64,000 nt of DNA from Tigriopus japonicus. Taxonomy: Eukaryota > Arthropoda > Copepoda > Harpacticoida > Harpacticidae. The translations under genes and the position numbers were made by a program. Shown one piece after another: positions 22,832-33,407 of the stretch. A model generated the notes under the pieces. The model did not search any database and had not been told where the DNA came from. It worked only from the letters and a program-made list of their open reading frames with translations. How positions within the stretch are numbered: position 1 is the stretch's first letter; the number at the start of each line of letters is the position of its first letter. The stretch spans positions 4,922,313-4,986,312 of the forward strand of contig CM021321.1 in NCBI GenBank assembly GCA_010645155.1, in the 5' to 3' direction.

Positions 22832-24280
22832 TCATCGTCGTCATCATCATCTTCATCCGCGTCCTTGTTCGTAGCTCCATTCTCGTCGTTGTCGTGGGTC
22901 TCCCCATTCGTCTCATCAGGTCCGTGATCCCCGGCTTCTTCTGGATTCTGTCCCTTCATCACCGGTTTCAAACCATCGGTGTCTTCTTCCTCGTTTCCAT
23001 CTCCAACCGTGTCATCGATATCATCCAAATCGTTCAGACCATTGTCACTCTCACCCTTTAAAAAACATTCAGTCACAAATAACAAGGTGAATAGTATGAA
23101 TAGCGCTTCCGATCTCTAGCCAACAAGGTTATGTACCCAAAATGGTTTCTTGGTTTAAACACATGTTTGAGCACAAAAACCTAGGAGAAAATAGGCAAGT
23201 TTTGGCTAGATATACCATCATATCTGGTAATTTTGTATCTAAAGGAGTTGTAAGCAATTGAAAATCTAGCAATCAGCCCCCATATCCGTCGCTTCATACC
23301 TCACAATGGTAATGAAGTATGATAGCTTTGTTCAATATCAAACACGATGCAAAATTCCTTGAATGATCCTGAATTTTGTCTCTTTGCGCGTGCATGCAAA
23401 GTGGTCACGGTGTTTTTTTGAGCGTAAGAAGTCATTTTCAAGTTCCAAAAGATTTTGAGCCCAGTTTTGAGACGTAAATGCAAAGCAGAACTTCAATTTG
23501 AATTCGGTTAAATAGGTCACGGGCAAAAACTCTATTATGCTACTTAAAACACTTATAAGCAAATAATTGAATTTTTTTACTGAAGTCTTGGATGAACTAT
23601 GAGCAGTGTTGCTCTAAAATGTTTCGGAAATCTATTTAGCGGATCTTTTTCCAACAGCTATTTTGTTCAGCATTCTCGAAAGACCAAACGGGAGGGTCGT
23701 TACGTAAATTTAGAGAAACGGCTTAGTAGAATTCGACAATATTTTAGATAAACATATCCATAATACTGCCTGAAAATTGAGTGGAATGAAATGTTCAGAA
23801 GTATGTTTTCAAGTATGTTTTAAGTGAAGTCACATCGTTTTTTGCCCGTGAACTAATTAACAGAATTTAGATACAGATACGGTTTTGCATTTACACCTCA
23901 AAAGCGGTCTCAAAAGTTTTTTGAATTTGAAAATGACTTCTCACCAAAAAAAAACCACCGTGTGGTGGTTGGTCTTGATGGATGTCAAGTCTTGAGGGAC
24001 AACAAACATACAATCTCCTCAATTCCTATTTATTTAATTTAAAAAAAATCCCCAATTGGCAAGAAAAAGTACCAAATTGAGTTTTCCAATCACAACAAAG
24101 CCGGATTTCGTCAACGAATTGGGATGATCTGATTACCTGAGCTTGATTTTCGGAAGCCTGGTTCTTCTGGGGATGATTAGGATCCGCCTCATCGGTGGCC
24201 ATGGCTTCGGGGGCGGGTTGAGATTCATCTTCTTGGGCTTCCGGGCCTCCTCCGTACAGGAAATCCTCATCGTCGGCCAT
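18574..24280 (-). CDS. FIP1L1: FIP1, pre-mRNA 3'-end processing factor (CPSF subunit)
   Basis: Three coding exons: 24280-24137, 23055-22590 and 19511-18574 (stop 18574-18576), 515 aa; all junctions are GT-AG and in phase. The N-terminus MADDEDFLYGG and the acidic region (with 16 consecutive Asp) match the family's acidic start. The diagnostic Fip1 motif spans the second junction: KPWKKPG then ADITDYFNYGFTEDTW and QAYIMRQRKLR, about residues 196-230. A proline-rich middle (PPPGMPPPTNLPPPHF) and a long Arg/Asp/Glu/Ser C-terminus follow, as in human FIP1L1. FIP1 links poly(A) polymerase to the CPSF complex and binds U-rich RNA through the RD-rich tail; it is nuclear. Human FIP1L1 is about 590 aa, so this copy is somewhat shorter. 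Intron 2 is 3078 bp and hosts the SIAH-like gene on the other strand. Intron 1 (1081 bp) holds an inverted repeat. Confidence 0.95.
19880..20776 (+). CDS. SIAH/SINA-like RING E3 ubiquitin ligase, intronless, nested in FIP1 intron 2
   Basis: A single open frame of 298 codons starts at ATG 19880 (AAAATG context) and ends TAA at 20774-20776. Residues 50-84 form a SIAH-style RING (CSVC, QCSNGHLTCNHC, CPMC). A SIAH zinc-finger pair follows at about 109-165 (CTYNPYGCG, HETLCPCRPYPCP, HQHFVTSH). The C-terminal third (GTIPKMFHCYQQVFLAH and on) corresponds in place to the SIAH substrate-binding domain but is strongly diverged, so partner choice is unlikely to equal SIAH1's. SIAH proteins transfer ubiquitin to substrates for proteasomal degradation. 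The length matches the family (about 280-315 aa). An AATAAA lies 206 bp after the stop. The lack of introns and the nested antisense location suggest an old retrocopy or a simple intronless paralogue. Confidence 0.93.
   Translation: MSDESLTTEEDHLLVLPNPSPPVTPLVESTLASEIVNPSWLEQLKNVLQCSVCGYVCTPKLYQCSNGHLTCNHCLASLTKCPMCRDTSILNRNLAAERILMLLDPSLPCTYNPYGCGKMMGASELAAHETLCPCRPYPCPEMSCHRFDSLPAIHQHFVTSHSFKHFKASAATEELRLPEADKKVALVGTIPKMFHCYQQVFLAHTAIYKGQLTIMMQIMGGQELANRYDYEITTHGGSGQTPPVFRARVQPLSQGQRFLLKYGPTFRLSLDEIPLDPFRGRALWHTIAIHSSKPKPHL
20982..20987 (+). terminator. Poly(A) signal AATAAA of the SIAH-like gene
   Basis: Canonical hexamer 206 bp past the stop codon on the coding strand. Confidence 0.6.
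21316..21962. repeat. Inverted pair of a coding-like unknown repeat
   Basis: The plus-strand segment 21316-21451 and the minus-strand segment 21962-21773 share two strongly conserved blocks. One encodes ILGGVK(R/S)NLLDRQ and AMLLQ, the other a DVD(V/L)FGIM stretch; the sequence between them has diverged. The plus copy sits in a 151-codon open frame (21154-21609). No family is recognised. It may derive from an unidentified transposon or gene fragment lying in FIP1 intron 2. Confidence 0.6.
22804..22851 (-). repeat. (GAT/GAC)n tract encoding 16 Asp in FIP1
   Basis: Nine successive GAT codons plus interspersed GAC codons give an uninterrupted Asp run in FIP1 exon 2. Such a tract can change length by slippage. 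Confidence 0.9.
23401..23970. repeat. Inverted-repeat element in FIP1 intron 1
   Basis: The arm 23401-23560 reads, when reverse complemented, like 23799-23967. Both contain a TTTTAAGT stretch, TTTTTGCCCGTGA, TTTGCATTTAC and GAAAATGACTTCT, in the same order. At the right edge AACCACC-GTGT-GGTGGTT (about 23953-23970) is a perfect 7-bp hairpin. A single further copy lies at 35961-36116. It looks like a fold-back type MITE family; no coding capacity and no clear target duplication were seen. Confidence 0.7.
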
Positions 24281-24521
24281 TCTGGGGCTGTTCAAGGATT
24301 CAATCTCGATTAGACCACACCTACCAAACTAAACTCGGCCCACCGAATCGGGCGCGCTTGCTTCGTTTCTTCCTTGACTTTTCAGCGTGGATTTGAGATC
24401 GCTTTAAATTTGGAAGATCGGTTCACCAACACAAGAAAAGGTTGTGCTGAAGAGCACAAACACAGAGAGCAGAAGGCAAGAATGCGGTGAATGGCATAGA
24501 GATGGCGAGAGAAGAAAAGTA

Positions 24522-24954
24522 GGTAATTGTGACGATGTGAGGTCTGGTCGAAAGAGCGAACCAGTGTTACCAGGTATTTACGAAGCAATCGTGCCCAAAA
24601 ATATAAAACAGAGAGCCAGACTCAGCTAGATGGAAGCAAATTGTTACTGTCATGCTTTAGCATTTCAGTAAACAAATTTGAAAACTAAAGTAGTAATGAC
24701 TAAAAAGCAATACAGTTGTTCCTCATAGAATGGTTTTCTTGCAAGAATGAATTTCAGATTAAAAATACTTGTCTGAACAATGAGAATTTGACGGTTTTTC
24801 TTTGTTTGGAAAGTGGAACTTATTCAAAATGAAAGGTAAGTGTTTTCTGTAAATTGGCATTTGCCATTATTTAACTTGAATCTACTAATTTTGAAATATC
24901 TGGCACCGCTGCTTTGTTGTTCTTTCGACCAGACCTCACATCGTCACTATTACC
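24522..24954. mobile_element. 433-bp MITE with ~60-bp terminal inverted repeats, upstream of FIP1
   Basis: The left arm 24522-24579 and the inverted right arm 24954-24894 share a near-perfect 33-bp block containing GTGACGATGTGAGGTCTGG and TCGAAAGA, then a weaker inner block ending CAG(G/A)TATTT. The flanks GAAAAGTA (24514-24521) and AAAAAGTA (24955-24962) agree at 7 of 8 positions and may be the target duplication. No open frame of note lies inside. It sits about 240 bp upstream of the FIP1 start codon. Confidence 0.75.
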
Positions 24955-24962
24955 AAAAAGTA

Positions 24963-27900
24963 TTGAGGATTTTAACCCAATCTTAAAAAATTCGAAAAGT
25001 CTTTTCTCTTTACTTGCCCAACCTTCCCCGCCATTTATACACATCTATTATAAGCCTGGGTGAAAATCCTTCATAGGGAGGAAATGGTTGTTATTTCTCC
25101 AATAAATACTCTGACATTCAGGCTCAATGGTATGTCTCAAAAAGACTGTGGTAGACCTGATTGACCATAAAAATGGCGAAATCGCTTTCAATAACGAGTT
25201 GTGCCCACCATCAATTCATTTTTTTCCAGTTTCAACCGTCATAGTTCATTTACCATCTCAGTTTATATTTTTCTTGGTTGTTGGGTGCTAGGATCATAGG
25301 ATTGAGCTTTGCTGACATCGCCTAATCCAGTTTTTCCTGTAGGCGTTCTCATGTTCGATATCAAATGGATTCTCCAGCGGTGAGTGTAAATCAGCATCTA
25401 AAAGCTTCCCTGAGAAAGGTCTACAAGGAGAATCAAACCTGTGACCAATCTCACCAAAGAAAGCTGTGCCAACAACTACACCATATCTCAGCTCTATAAA
25501 CTTCAAATACTCTGGAACTGTTATGACAACCAGTCGGGCAAAAAAATTCAATGCAATGCATCTTTCATATTTTTCTAGAAAGGGGGCTATTCAACCAGAC
25601 TGTATTTATTATTTAACTTTTTCTAAATTTATTCAAACAAAAATCACAACAGGCAAAGCCCTGCTCCTCTTGGTTTTTCCTCTCTATGGCTCCAAGGCGT
25701 CAGAGGGCGCCATAAGAAATCAGCTCCCAAGTCCCAGCGTTGGTTGTTTTTTTCATGTTTGACGAAAAGCGGTTCATAAGAATACCCAAATTCAGATCAA
25801 AACAACTAAAGTTCGAATCGGGAAGATCAAAAAATCAAATCAACCACATTGAAACCATTACATACAAGCATTTAAAAAATCAGAGGAGTATCCATGAATT
25901 AATGCCTTTTACCTCCTTTTTTTTCTCATGACCAACGGTAGAGTGAGTAGAATCTGCCCTAGCCTGCCAAATCGCACTAGTGAGTGTCTCCAAAATTCCA
26001 TCCCGTTTTCAAGTCTTGTCGAAGTTGGAATGGTTGGGCTGACAAGATGACTAAAAAATTTAAGCTTTAGAACCTCGAAATTTGCTTTCTGAATTGGTCG
26101 CTTAAGTCTTTGATTTCTCAACCCTACACATTCATTAATCACTAAATACAAGCCAACGCAAGTAATTCTAGTTTCACAGCCCTGATAAACCCTTTTCAGT
26201 GTTGCTCATTTTGACCCTGGCTAACCAAGTTTTAATAGCCTCATCCAAAGTAAACCATTTCTTTCTCAAACTTTGCGATCTTTCTTCAAACTGTAACAAA
26301 TCCTCACAGTTCAAATAATTGAAAATAAAACAAATTCGGCCAGTGCAAAAATAATTCACTTCATTGGTTCTGACCCTAAATTCATCATTCTTGCGGCAAT
26401 CCTATCACACGCCATTTTGTGAAGAGACGCAATCAACCACGCGACAAAATCCACATCTTTTCGCTGCTAATCTTCGACATATTCATTGCCTCTCCAGTTA
26501 TTCACGGATCACAGGTAGTTATTCTAGTTGGCCTGGCCTTGATTTCATCCTGAATATCCTTGAACTCCCTCCCAAATCTGATTTTTTTTAAAGTAAAGTC
26601 AAAGTAGATGGATACCTATCACAACGGCCATATTTGTCATTTCTGCCAAATGGTGGTTGCTGATTTATTTTTTAGGATAGGAAGAGGGGGGAATAAATGT
26701 TGTGAATGGATGGGTTAGGCTACTGCTGAACCCAGATGGTTGATATTTTGCCCATTTTGCATGAAAACCATTGTGCCTTGTCAAATCTGACTGAAGATGA
26801 CTGACGTTTGCCTTTTATGAAACTGTATTTTTTAGCGTCATTTGCATTTTGCTGGGGGTGGTTAATTTTTTAAATTTACCTTACTACAATCGGTTCTGAG
26901 AAAGGATTGATTGAGATCGTAATCGATCCGAAACATTTAGACTGTTTTTAAGGACCTTAGGTTAGAACAAAGGACGATGAGAGCAGATTGAATTAATGGT
27001 TAGCCATGATGTATTGACTTTGTTTGTTTTCTTTTGATCGCACGACCTTTTTGCAGCCTCAGCTCTGCTCCAACTACTACTACTACTTCTACTACTACTC
27101 TACTACTACAACAGCAACTACTTCTACTACTACTACTGCTACTACTACTACTACTCCTGCTATTAGTCATCACAGCTACAAACCACGCCCCCAACGTTCC
27201 TTCTCGTTCAACTCAAGTTATCCCTTTAAAAACGACACTTCGTAAGGTAGCAGCAAACCCACTTCTCAACGCCCTTCGCGCAAATTCATCTCTTACATCA
27301 TGATTGAAACTTCTGCTCCTACCATCACAACTACTGCAACTACGAGTACTTCCACCACCACAACCACTACCATCCAATTCGGGGCACGCTCTCTTCTCCC
27401 CCAACGACCACACCACCACCAATACAACTACCACACCCATCTCCATCACAACCGCGTACAAATGCGACGTCGGCCTCCTGCGATCAGAAGTCCGAGGTCG
27501 TGTTCGAGGTTGTGTCCTCGATATCCACCTCTGTAGCTTCTGGTCGTGGTTTAAGTCGGCGTTTGCCGAGTAAATAAACACTGAGGCAGGATGGCTCTTT
27601 GAAAGAGCGTATCCAACGCCACAAATGTCCTGATCCTCCCCTCCCTTCCACCTTAACCAGAGCTCGAACTGAAATTCCGCCCCTAAACTGCAATTGAAAC
27701 TCTTCTTCGCGTCCTCAACCTCGGCTAGTTCGACACACACACACAATTCAGCTCTAGATGATGGGTGAGGTTTGTATCGATGATGAACACGCGAATTGTC
27801 TTTGCTTTGGGCCAGTCTTTGGGGCGATGCCTTGGTTTTTTCCTCCCCTTCATGGAAAGGGTTCTCACTTCTGTGTGGAGTGGTTGCAGTTCGATTTATG

Positions 27901-28190
27901 ATATTCTAAGCGCACACGCCGATTGAAACATAATGCAGCAAAAGGAGTGCTTTTGAAACGAAGGTATTCATTCGACCCACCCATTGGGAATCTGGCTTGA
28001 AAGGAACCGTAGTCTTAATCGTCATATTGTCTAGCATGAGCCATGTTTTTGCGCTCTTTGGGGAACACTAATCCGGGGAAAGAAATGGCTAGTTTGATAT
28101 AACTTCACAGCCTCCGTCTTGTCTTAATGTTGTTTGCCGACTCGACACTTTTGTTCCGAACTCCGGAAATGAGCCTTTGACTATTTTCAG
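24963..28190. other. No gene recognised; includes an (ACT)n microsatellite
   Basis: Apart from the SINE head, I see a long imperfect triplet array, (TAC/ACT)n with interruptions, at about 27075-27163, and Thr/Ser-rich open frames around it that the triplets explain. The last part probably contains the 5' untranslated exon of the SRSF3-like gene, because an acceptor (TATTTTCAG, ending 28190) abuts its ATG. Confidence 0.5.
25427..25490 (-). repeat. tRNA-derived SINE head (degenerate)
   Basis: On the minus strand an A-box-like TGGTGTAGTTGTTGGC (25483-25468) is followed about 30 bp later by a B-box-like GGTTTGATTCTCC (25439-25427). This spacing matches an RNA polymerase III internal promoter of tRNA type. 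The region cannot fold into an intact tRNA by eye, so a SINE or tRNA relic is the better call. Confidence 0.5.
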
Positions 28191-28191
28191 C

Positions 28192-28792
28192 ATGTCCAGA
28201 CATCGTGATTGGGACATCACCTGTAAGGTGTACATTGGAAACTTGGGCAACAACGCGTCCAAGTACGAATTGGAGGACGCCTTCTCAAAGTACGGACCGC
28301 TCCGAAATGTGTGGGTAGCTCGCAATCCACCCGGTTTTGCCTTTGTCGAGTTCGAGGATCCCAGAGATGCTGAGGATTCTGTTCGCGGTACTGATGGCAC
28401 AAGATTGTGTGGGGTAAGTGCGCAGAAATTTGTCTGTTTTTTGGTGGGAAGCAAAGGCTTATGACCATCCATTACCCCTTTGTTAGAGCCGCATTAGAGT
28501 GGAGATGTCCAGTGGTCAAAGTCGAGGAGGCGGTGGCGGCGGCGGAGGACGCCGAGGTGATCGACGGGGTGGTCGAGAAATGGGACGTGGAGGTGGATAT
28601 CGTGGAGGTCGAAGCCGTTCTCGATCCCGTAGCCGTGACCGTGGTGGAGCTGCCGCAGGTGGAGGAGGACGCAGACGTCGATCCCCTTCTTATCGTTCCA
28701 TGTCTAGATCTCGATCTCGCTCAGGAAGTCCCACTGGACGTCGAGGAGGAATGGGGAGGGCCCGATCCCGTTCTGGTTCTCGATCGGATTAA
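28192..28792 (+). CDS. SR splicing factor, SRSF3/Rbp1-like
   Basis: Two coding exons, 28192-28413 and 28487-28792, join in phase across a 73-bp GT-AG intron to give 175 aa. Residues 11-80 are one RRM with RNP2 VYIGNL and RNP1 GFAFVEFE. The junction restores [13 protein letters not shown], the end of the RRM. A Gly/Arg-rich linker with eight consecutive Gly follows, then an RS domain ([22 protein letters not shown]). There is no CCHC zinc knuckle, which separates it from SRSF7 and favours SRSF3 or insect Rbp1. SR proteins bind exonic enhancers and recruit U1/U2AF in the nucleus, and are controlled by phosphorylation of the RS tail. An acceptor sits one base before the ATG, so a 5' untranslated intron is likely. 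The extended Gly-rich linker is more typical of arthropod orthologues than of human SRSF3. Confidence 0.93.
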
Positions 28793-29130
28793 ATCGAATT
28801 GGATTACCTCTTGACTACTCGGTTGAATTGAACAAAAATCTACCAAAAAATAAGATCCCGCAAACCCGCTGTACCTTGTATGCGATTTTAGTGTTTAGTA
28901 TTCTCGAAAATCATCACTTCTCACTTTCACCCCATCGCTCCCTTGTATCAGACTTAATGCCCTGTTGCAAAAAAACTACATCTGACTGTCGCCTTTTACG
29001 CGATCCCAGAGGGATTTTTCTCCCAAACTCCTTACAAAGTCGTATTTCCAAAGTGTTGTCTAAAGCTCGGAGTTAGCTTACCCTCAAATGTTACTGGATT
29101 ATTTGTAACACGTCGATTGCGATACCGTGT

Positions 29131-29136
29131 AATAAA
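29131..29136 (+). terminator. Poly(A) signal AATAAA of the SRSF3-like gene
   Basis: Canonical hexamer 338 bp after the stop; the hAT-type element at 29186 begins 50 bp further on. Confidence 0.55.
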
Positions 29137-29185
29137 TGTATTGAGGTGTTTTTGACTTCCTTCATTTCTTGGTGATCGTGTAGAC

Positions 29186-29414
29186 CAGGGGTCGGCAACC
29201 TCTCTTGGGTCAAGGCTCACAAAACTTGATTCGTATTGTCAGGGGCCCACCAAGTAGACAATGGGAGATTTAGGGGCCCACACATTAGCGATCAAAAAGA
29301 GCTTTGGGCCCATGAGTACAGTACTATGGATGGCTCTCGGGCCCCCTTTTTCAAACTTTTTTCATAGCTCCTGGGCCCACGTGTGGGCCGCGGCCCACAG
29401 GTTGCCGACCCCTG
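29186..29414. mobile_element. hAT-type MITE, 229 bp
   Basis: The ends CAGGGGTCGGCAACCT and their inverted copy match over 16 bp. The flanking 8-mers GTGTAGAC (29178-29185) and GTGTTGAC (29415-29422) agree at 7 of 8 positions and fit the hAT target pattern nTnnnnAn. The interior is rich in GGGCCCA-type blocks, which are partly self-complementary. No coding sequence. Confidence 0.9.
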
Positions 29415-29811
29415 GTGTTGACTCATAGGACAATAGATTGTTCTTCATGGAGAGGAATTCGTGTTTTATTCGCGTTAACATCGGTGATGAATCGACCATT
29501 TTTGACGAATACAAAGAAAGAAGTATTTCAACCTTTAAAAATACATTATAAACTTCAACGGAAGGAGTTGGCAGGAATATTGGCCTTATTAACCATACGA
29601 CGATTTTGTTGGTCAGCAGCCAAAGATTGATCATGTGGAGATTATTAGAAACGAAATTGTAGTGTATCACGGTTCCTTATCGTTTCTCGGGTTGCTAAGA
29701 GGCTCATACACACACCATATTGTAAACTGGAAACCGCTCCTCGTTTCGCCGTTTACGTTGGTAGGGAAGTCTTTCCCAACCACAGTGGATTGTATAGCTC
29801 TCACTGATGAC

Positions 29812-31118
29812 TAGAGGCCGGGAAAAAATGTTGGAAAAACGTCCAAAAAATGTCATTAAAATGTCAGGAAAAAGGGCAAAAAATGTTGAAATACAGGGCA
29901 AAAAATTTTGAAATTTAGGGCAAAAAATGTAGGACAATACGCAAAAAATAACTGTTTTATTGCTTTGACGCACCTCAGTTTTGACCAATTTCTGAGATCA
30001 GCAAGCATCATTGTAAAAATTTAATTGCTGGAAAAGGACTGCTATCTTACGCTGCAACTTTGCTGTGAAGTGATGTTTGCTATCAAACACCTTTTTCTAT
30101 CGTATTTGGCAATTCTGTTCAAATTCACTGCAGAACTGCACCGTTTTAAGGGCCTTCTTGGGCTAGGCGTCAGTTGAAGTTCGGCCGTCCTGTGGTGAGA
30201 GGTTCTTCCTTGAGAAGACTACTTAATACAGTGTGACCAGACATCTGAAGGAAATAATGCCATCAAAACAGTTTATGTTTTAGGTGAGATAGCACATTCA
30301 GACTCTTTGAAAGGCAATATATATATTATTATTATTACTCATTTATTGCGATGTCTTTTATCATCAACAGGGTTTCGAAACATTACAAAAGTAAAGCGTA
30401 TGGTATGGATGTGCCAAATCACCACAGATCAAACATATGCAATCATCAGTAGGAATGTGATGGAATTCTTTCCTACTGCAATTAACATGGTGTTCAGCGT
30501 CAAGTATTTCCCGAAATATTAGCCTTCGGTGCCTCGGGTACACTGAAATCAGAGGAAGAACGCGGCTTCGCCAGAAGTATGAACGAATATCAGAAAAAGA
30601 GTGATTGAGGGCGGTTTGGGAAGGTCGTTGAAAAGGGTGAGCTGAACTCCCTTGAAATAGATATTAAACTCTGAGTAAATAATGGCAACAGTGCCAACAA
30701 AAAACATACTTTACTCTACTCATAGCTATTTACCCACGTAAAATAATCACGGAAACAGGGGTCACAAAGTTTCTGATTTGAACTTTTTCACAACTTTTTG
30801 ACAAAAAGAAACTTAAAGGGCACTTTTCCCCCTTTCCAAAGATTTGAAATAAATTGGCATTGTAAAATGTGAAGTTGAAGAATGACAATTTTAGCGGGAA
30901 ATTTTGGCGGGAAATTTCAAGCCTTCATTCATTTGATTAATTGGTCCTTCAGAACCGGTTTGGGATGACATTTTTGAGCAAAAATTACAAAAAATGTTAA
31001 AAAAATGTTGAAAATTTCCAAAAAATGTCAAATAAAATTAAAATGTTATATTCACGTAATATTGGCAAAAAATGTAAAAAATTATTTTTAATGTAAAAAA
31101 ATTTTTTCCCGGGCTCTA
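29812..31118. mobile_element. hAT-type non-autonomous element, 1.3 kb
   Basis: The left end TAGAGGCCGGGAAAAAAT and inverted right end TAGAGCCCGGGAAAAAAT differ at one position. The 8-bp direct repeat CTGATGAC flanks exactly (29804-29811, 31119-31126). Subterminal tandem blocks around GGGCAAAAAATGTTGAAA fill both ends. A 71-codon frame at 30307-30522 inside is not transposase-like. Confidence 0.85.
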
Positions 31119-31126
31119 CTGATGAC

Positions 31127-33407
31127 ATACCAAGATTTTAAATACGTATTTCAATGTCAAAGTGTCAAAATGAACAACTTTCATTAAACCAATTCTTTCA
31201 TGTTATGTTAAATAAAAGAATTAAATCCCTAAAATAAATTGCCAACAATTCCAAAACTGAAGTGATGGCTATCAAAAGAGGTTATAGTTGTGCATAGACA
31301 TAAAATTTTACCCATATATCTCGTGCAGCTGTTCAGTTGAATGAAATCCAAATTAATAGTATTCATGAAAAGACATACATTGTAAAATATTTCTTAATTC
31401 TAAATCTCAAAGAGATTCCCAAAGCATTAGATGTAAACTAAATTTGTTGGCCTGATGTAGGATTTTTTTGTTGTTTTTATCAGTCAATATTAAGTATCTA
31501 ACAGGGTAAACATCATTCATTGGCTCCAATTTGCAAGCAGACTCATGAAATATATTTTTCTCAAATTCCCAATTCCATGTCCAAAAATGTGTCTTTCTTC
31601 AGAGAGTTCAAACCTTGAATATTTTCTCAAGATATCACTTTCATGAGGAAAGAAAGAGCACTTCAAATCCAAAAATATAAAATTTAGCACAACTTCATAT
31701 TTGGTTTACACATACAACGCAACACAAAAGTTATCCAGCAGTATTTCACTTGTTGCTGAACGAAGATTTAATCAAACACTTGAATAACATTACTTTCACA
31801 AAGTGAGAGAGTGGCGTTTTAATCACAAGAAAAGCATTCTTTAATTCCTTTTGTTAAATCATGAGCATGGACTTGCTAAGATGCCATGTAATGAGTTGCA
31901 AGATGATGTAGCCTTCTTGAAGCCTTTGTTGATGAGTGTCTGGAGGTATGGTTGACAACTCTGCAAGGACAGACATTCAATCAATTGGCTCAGCTTGAAG
32001 TCGTTTTTAATTCTCAGTGGTTGTGTGGCTCTGAATTTGTAATTCAGCAATTGTTTTCATTAATATGTATACCCAAAGATGCTTACATGAGGAAAGCATG
32101 GCTTATGGGTTCAATCATTCTTCTTTTATCGGACTTTCATCCTCCCCTACAATCAGCCTGCTTTCATTTTTCCTTATGAATAGAGGTTGAATTTGCAAAT
32201 TTCCAGGACAAAACATTAGAATTTAGGGATCAGGAATCAACTTCCACCTTCCAGAGGGTAGCCAGTCAGTATTCTGGCATGGGGCTGAGCACTTAAAACT
32301 CATTCTCAAAGGGGCTTAAAACCACTTTTCTTGGACGGTTGCGTTCTCCCGCCACAATCTGTTTCTTCCCTACTGATGTAAGAGAATCTGATGATTGCGG
32401 CAGCGCAGTCTAGGAATTCAGTGATCCATGCACACACACACACCTCTGTCTGCAATTTTTGGAATATCATGGAACGGATGACTGGTAGTCAAGTACTAAT
32501 AGATAAGACTTGAATTAAAAACCAATGACACATGGCACGAATTTTGCTCGTGTTATATGCCAGAAGGCAAATGAAGATTCCATATAACATGTAAGTACGA
32601 GGATACCGATGGTTTACTTGCATCGTCATCATGACTATTGAAACTTTTTGTTTCAAAATAAAAGTTTCACAAGCGAAACGCACCTTTTAAACTGTGGCAT
32701 GGTTGCCTTTGGAATCATTGTGTTGATGATTCTCAGTAAATGATGGAGTAAACTCTGTCTGCCAATTTTGTTGTAACAAAATTTGCTAGAAAGTTTTCAT
32801 CCTTCCCTTGCCTTGCTCTTTACCCATGACGGAGTATTAAATTTCTAACGGTGACGTCCGTAGATTCATCTCGCATCGTAGAAAAGAAGGATGGTTCAAG
32901 GAGCAAATATGGTGTAGTCTTCTCGTCGAAGTTCGACTACATACCATTTCAAGGAGAACCTTTGTTCGACGACCAGCATTAAGCTGATACCGGGACGTCA
33001 CTGAGTAAAAAAAAATCCACCTGTTACATCACCGACGATCACTAAACAAAAACAAAATCCCTTCATTGCTCTCGGATTCGTCCCGGCAAACCATTAATCT
33101 GAAGTGCATTCAGTTGGTCCAAAAACAACGAAGCAAGATGAGAAAGTGATTTCGGCATCCATTTTGATCAGTGAACCTCACTGGAGCACTCTGAGCGTCT
33201 CACTTATTCTAGAACTGCAGAACACAACGAGCGAGTGGATAGATTTTCATTTCAAGAACGGTGTTGTCTCCGCTAACACTTCACTCTCGAAGCGTCGTGT
33301 GTATCGAGTTCTTTGTAGGAACATACATGGAGTGAGATTTGATTACAAGGAAGCTAAAAAGTGGACTTTGTTCTTAGTTCTTACCCTTTGCTTCCTCTTG
33401 ACCAACC
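31127..33407. other. No gene recognised; upstream region of the carboxypeptidase
   Basis: AT-rich sequence with a short (CA)n at about 32429-32443. The open frame 33104-33661 overlaps the carboxypeptidase start in another frame and looks like chance. Confidence 0.5.

Noticed and set aside
22522..23061. 179-codon plus-strand frame over FIP1 exon 2
   Set aside because: It is the antisense shadow of the acidic exon; the Ile/Val runs are the complement of the GAT tract.
27213..27746. 177-codon minus frame next to the ACT microsatellite
   Set aside because: Low-complexity composition explains the open frame; there is no domain, signal or convincing splice partner.
28407..28814. 135-codon frame over the SRSF3-like second exon
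   Set aside because: A frame shift of the RS/Gly-rich repeat sequence; the spliced RRM frame is the real one.
32366..32380. CCCTACTGATGTA resembling a hAT right end plus CTGATG target
   Set aside because: No matching left end or upstream target copy could be found.
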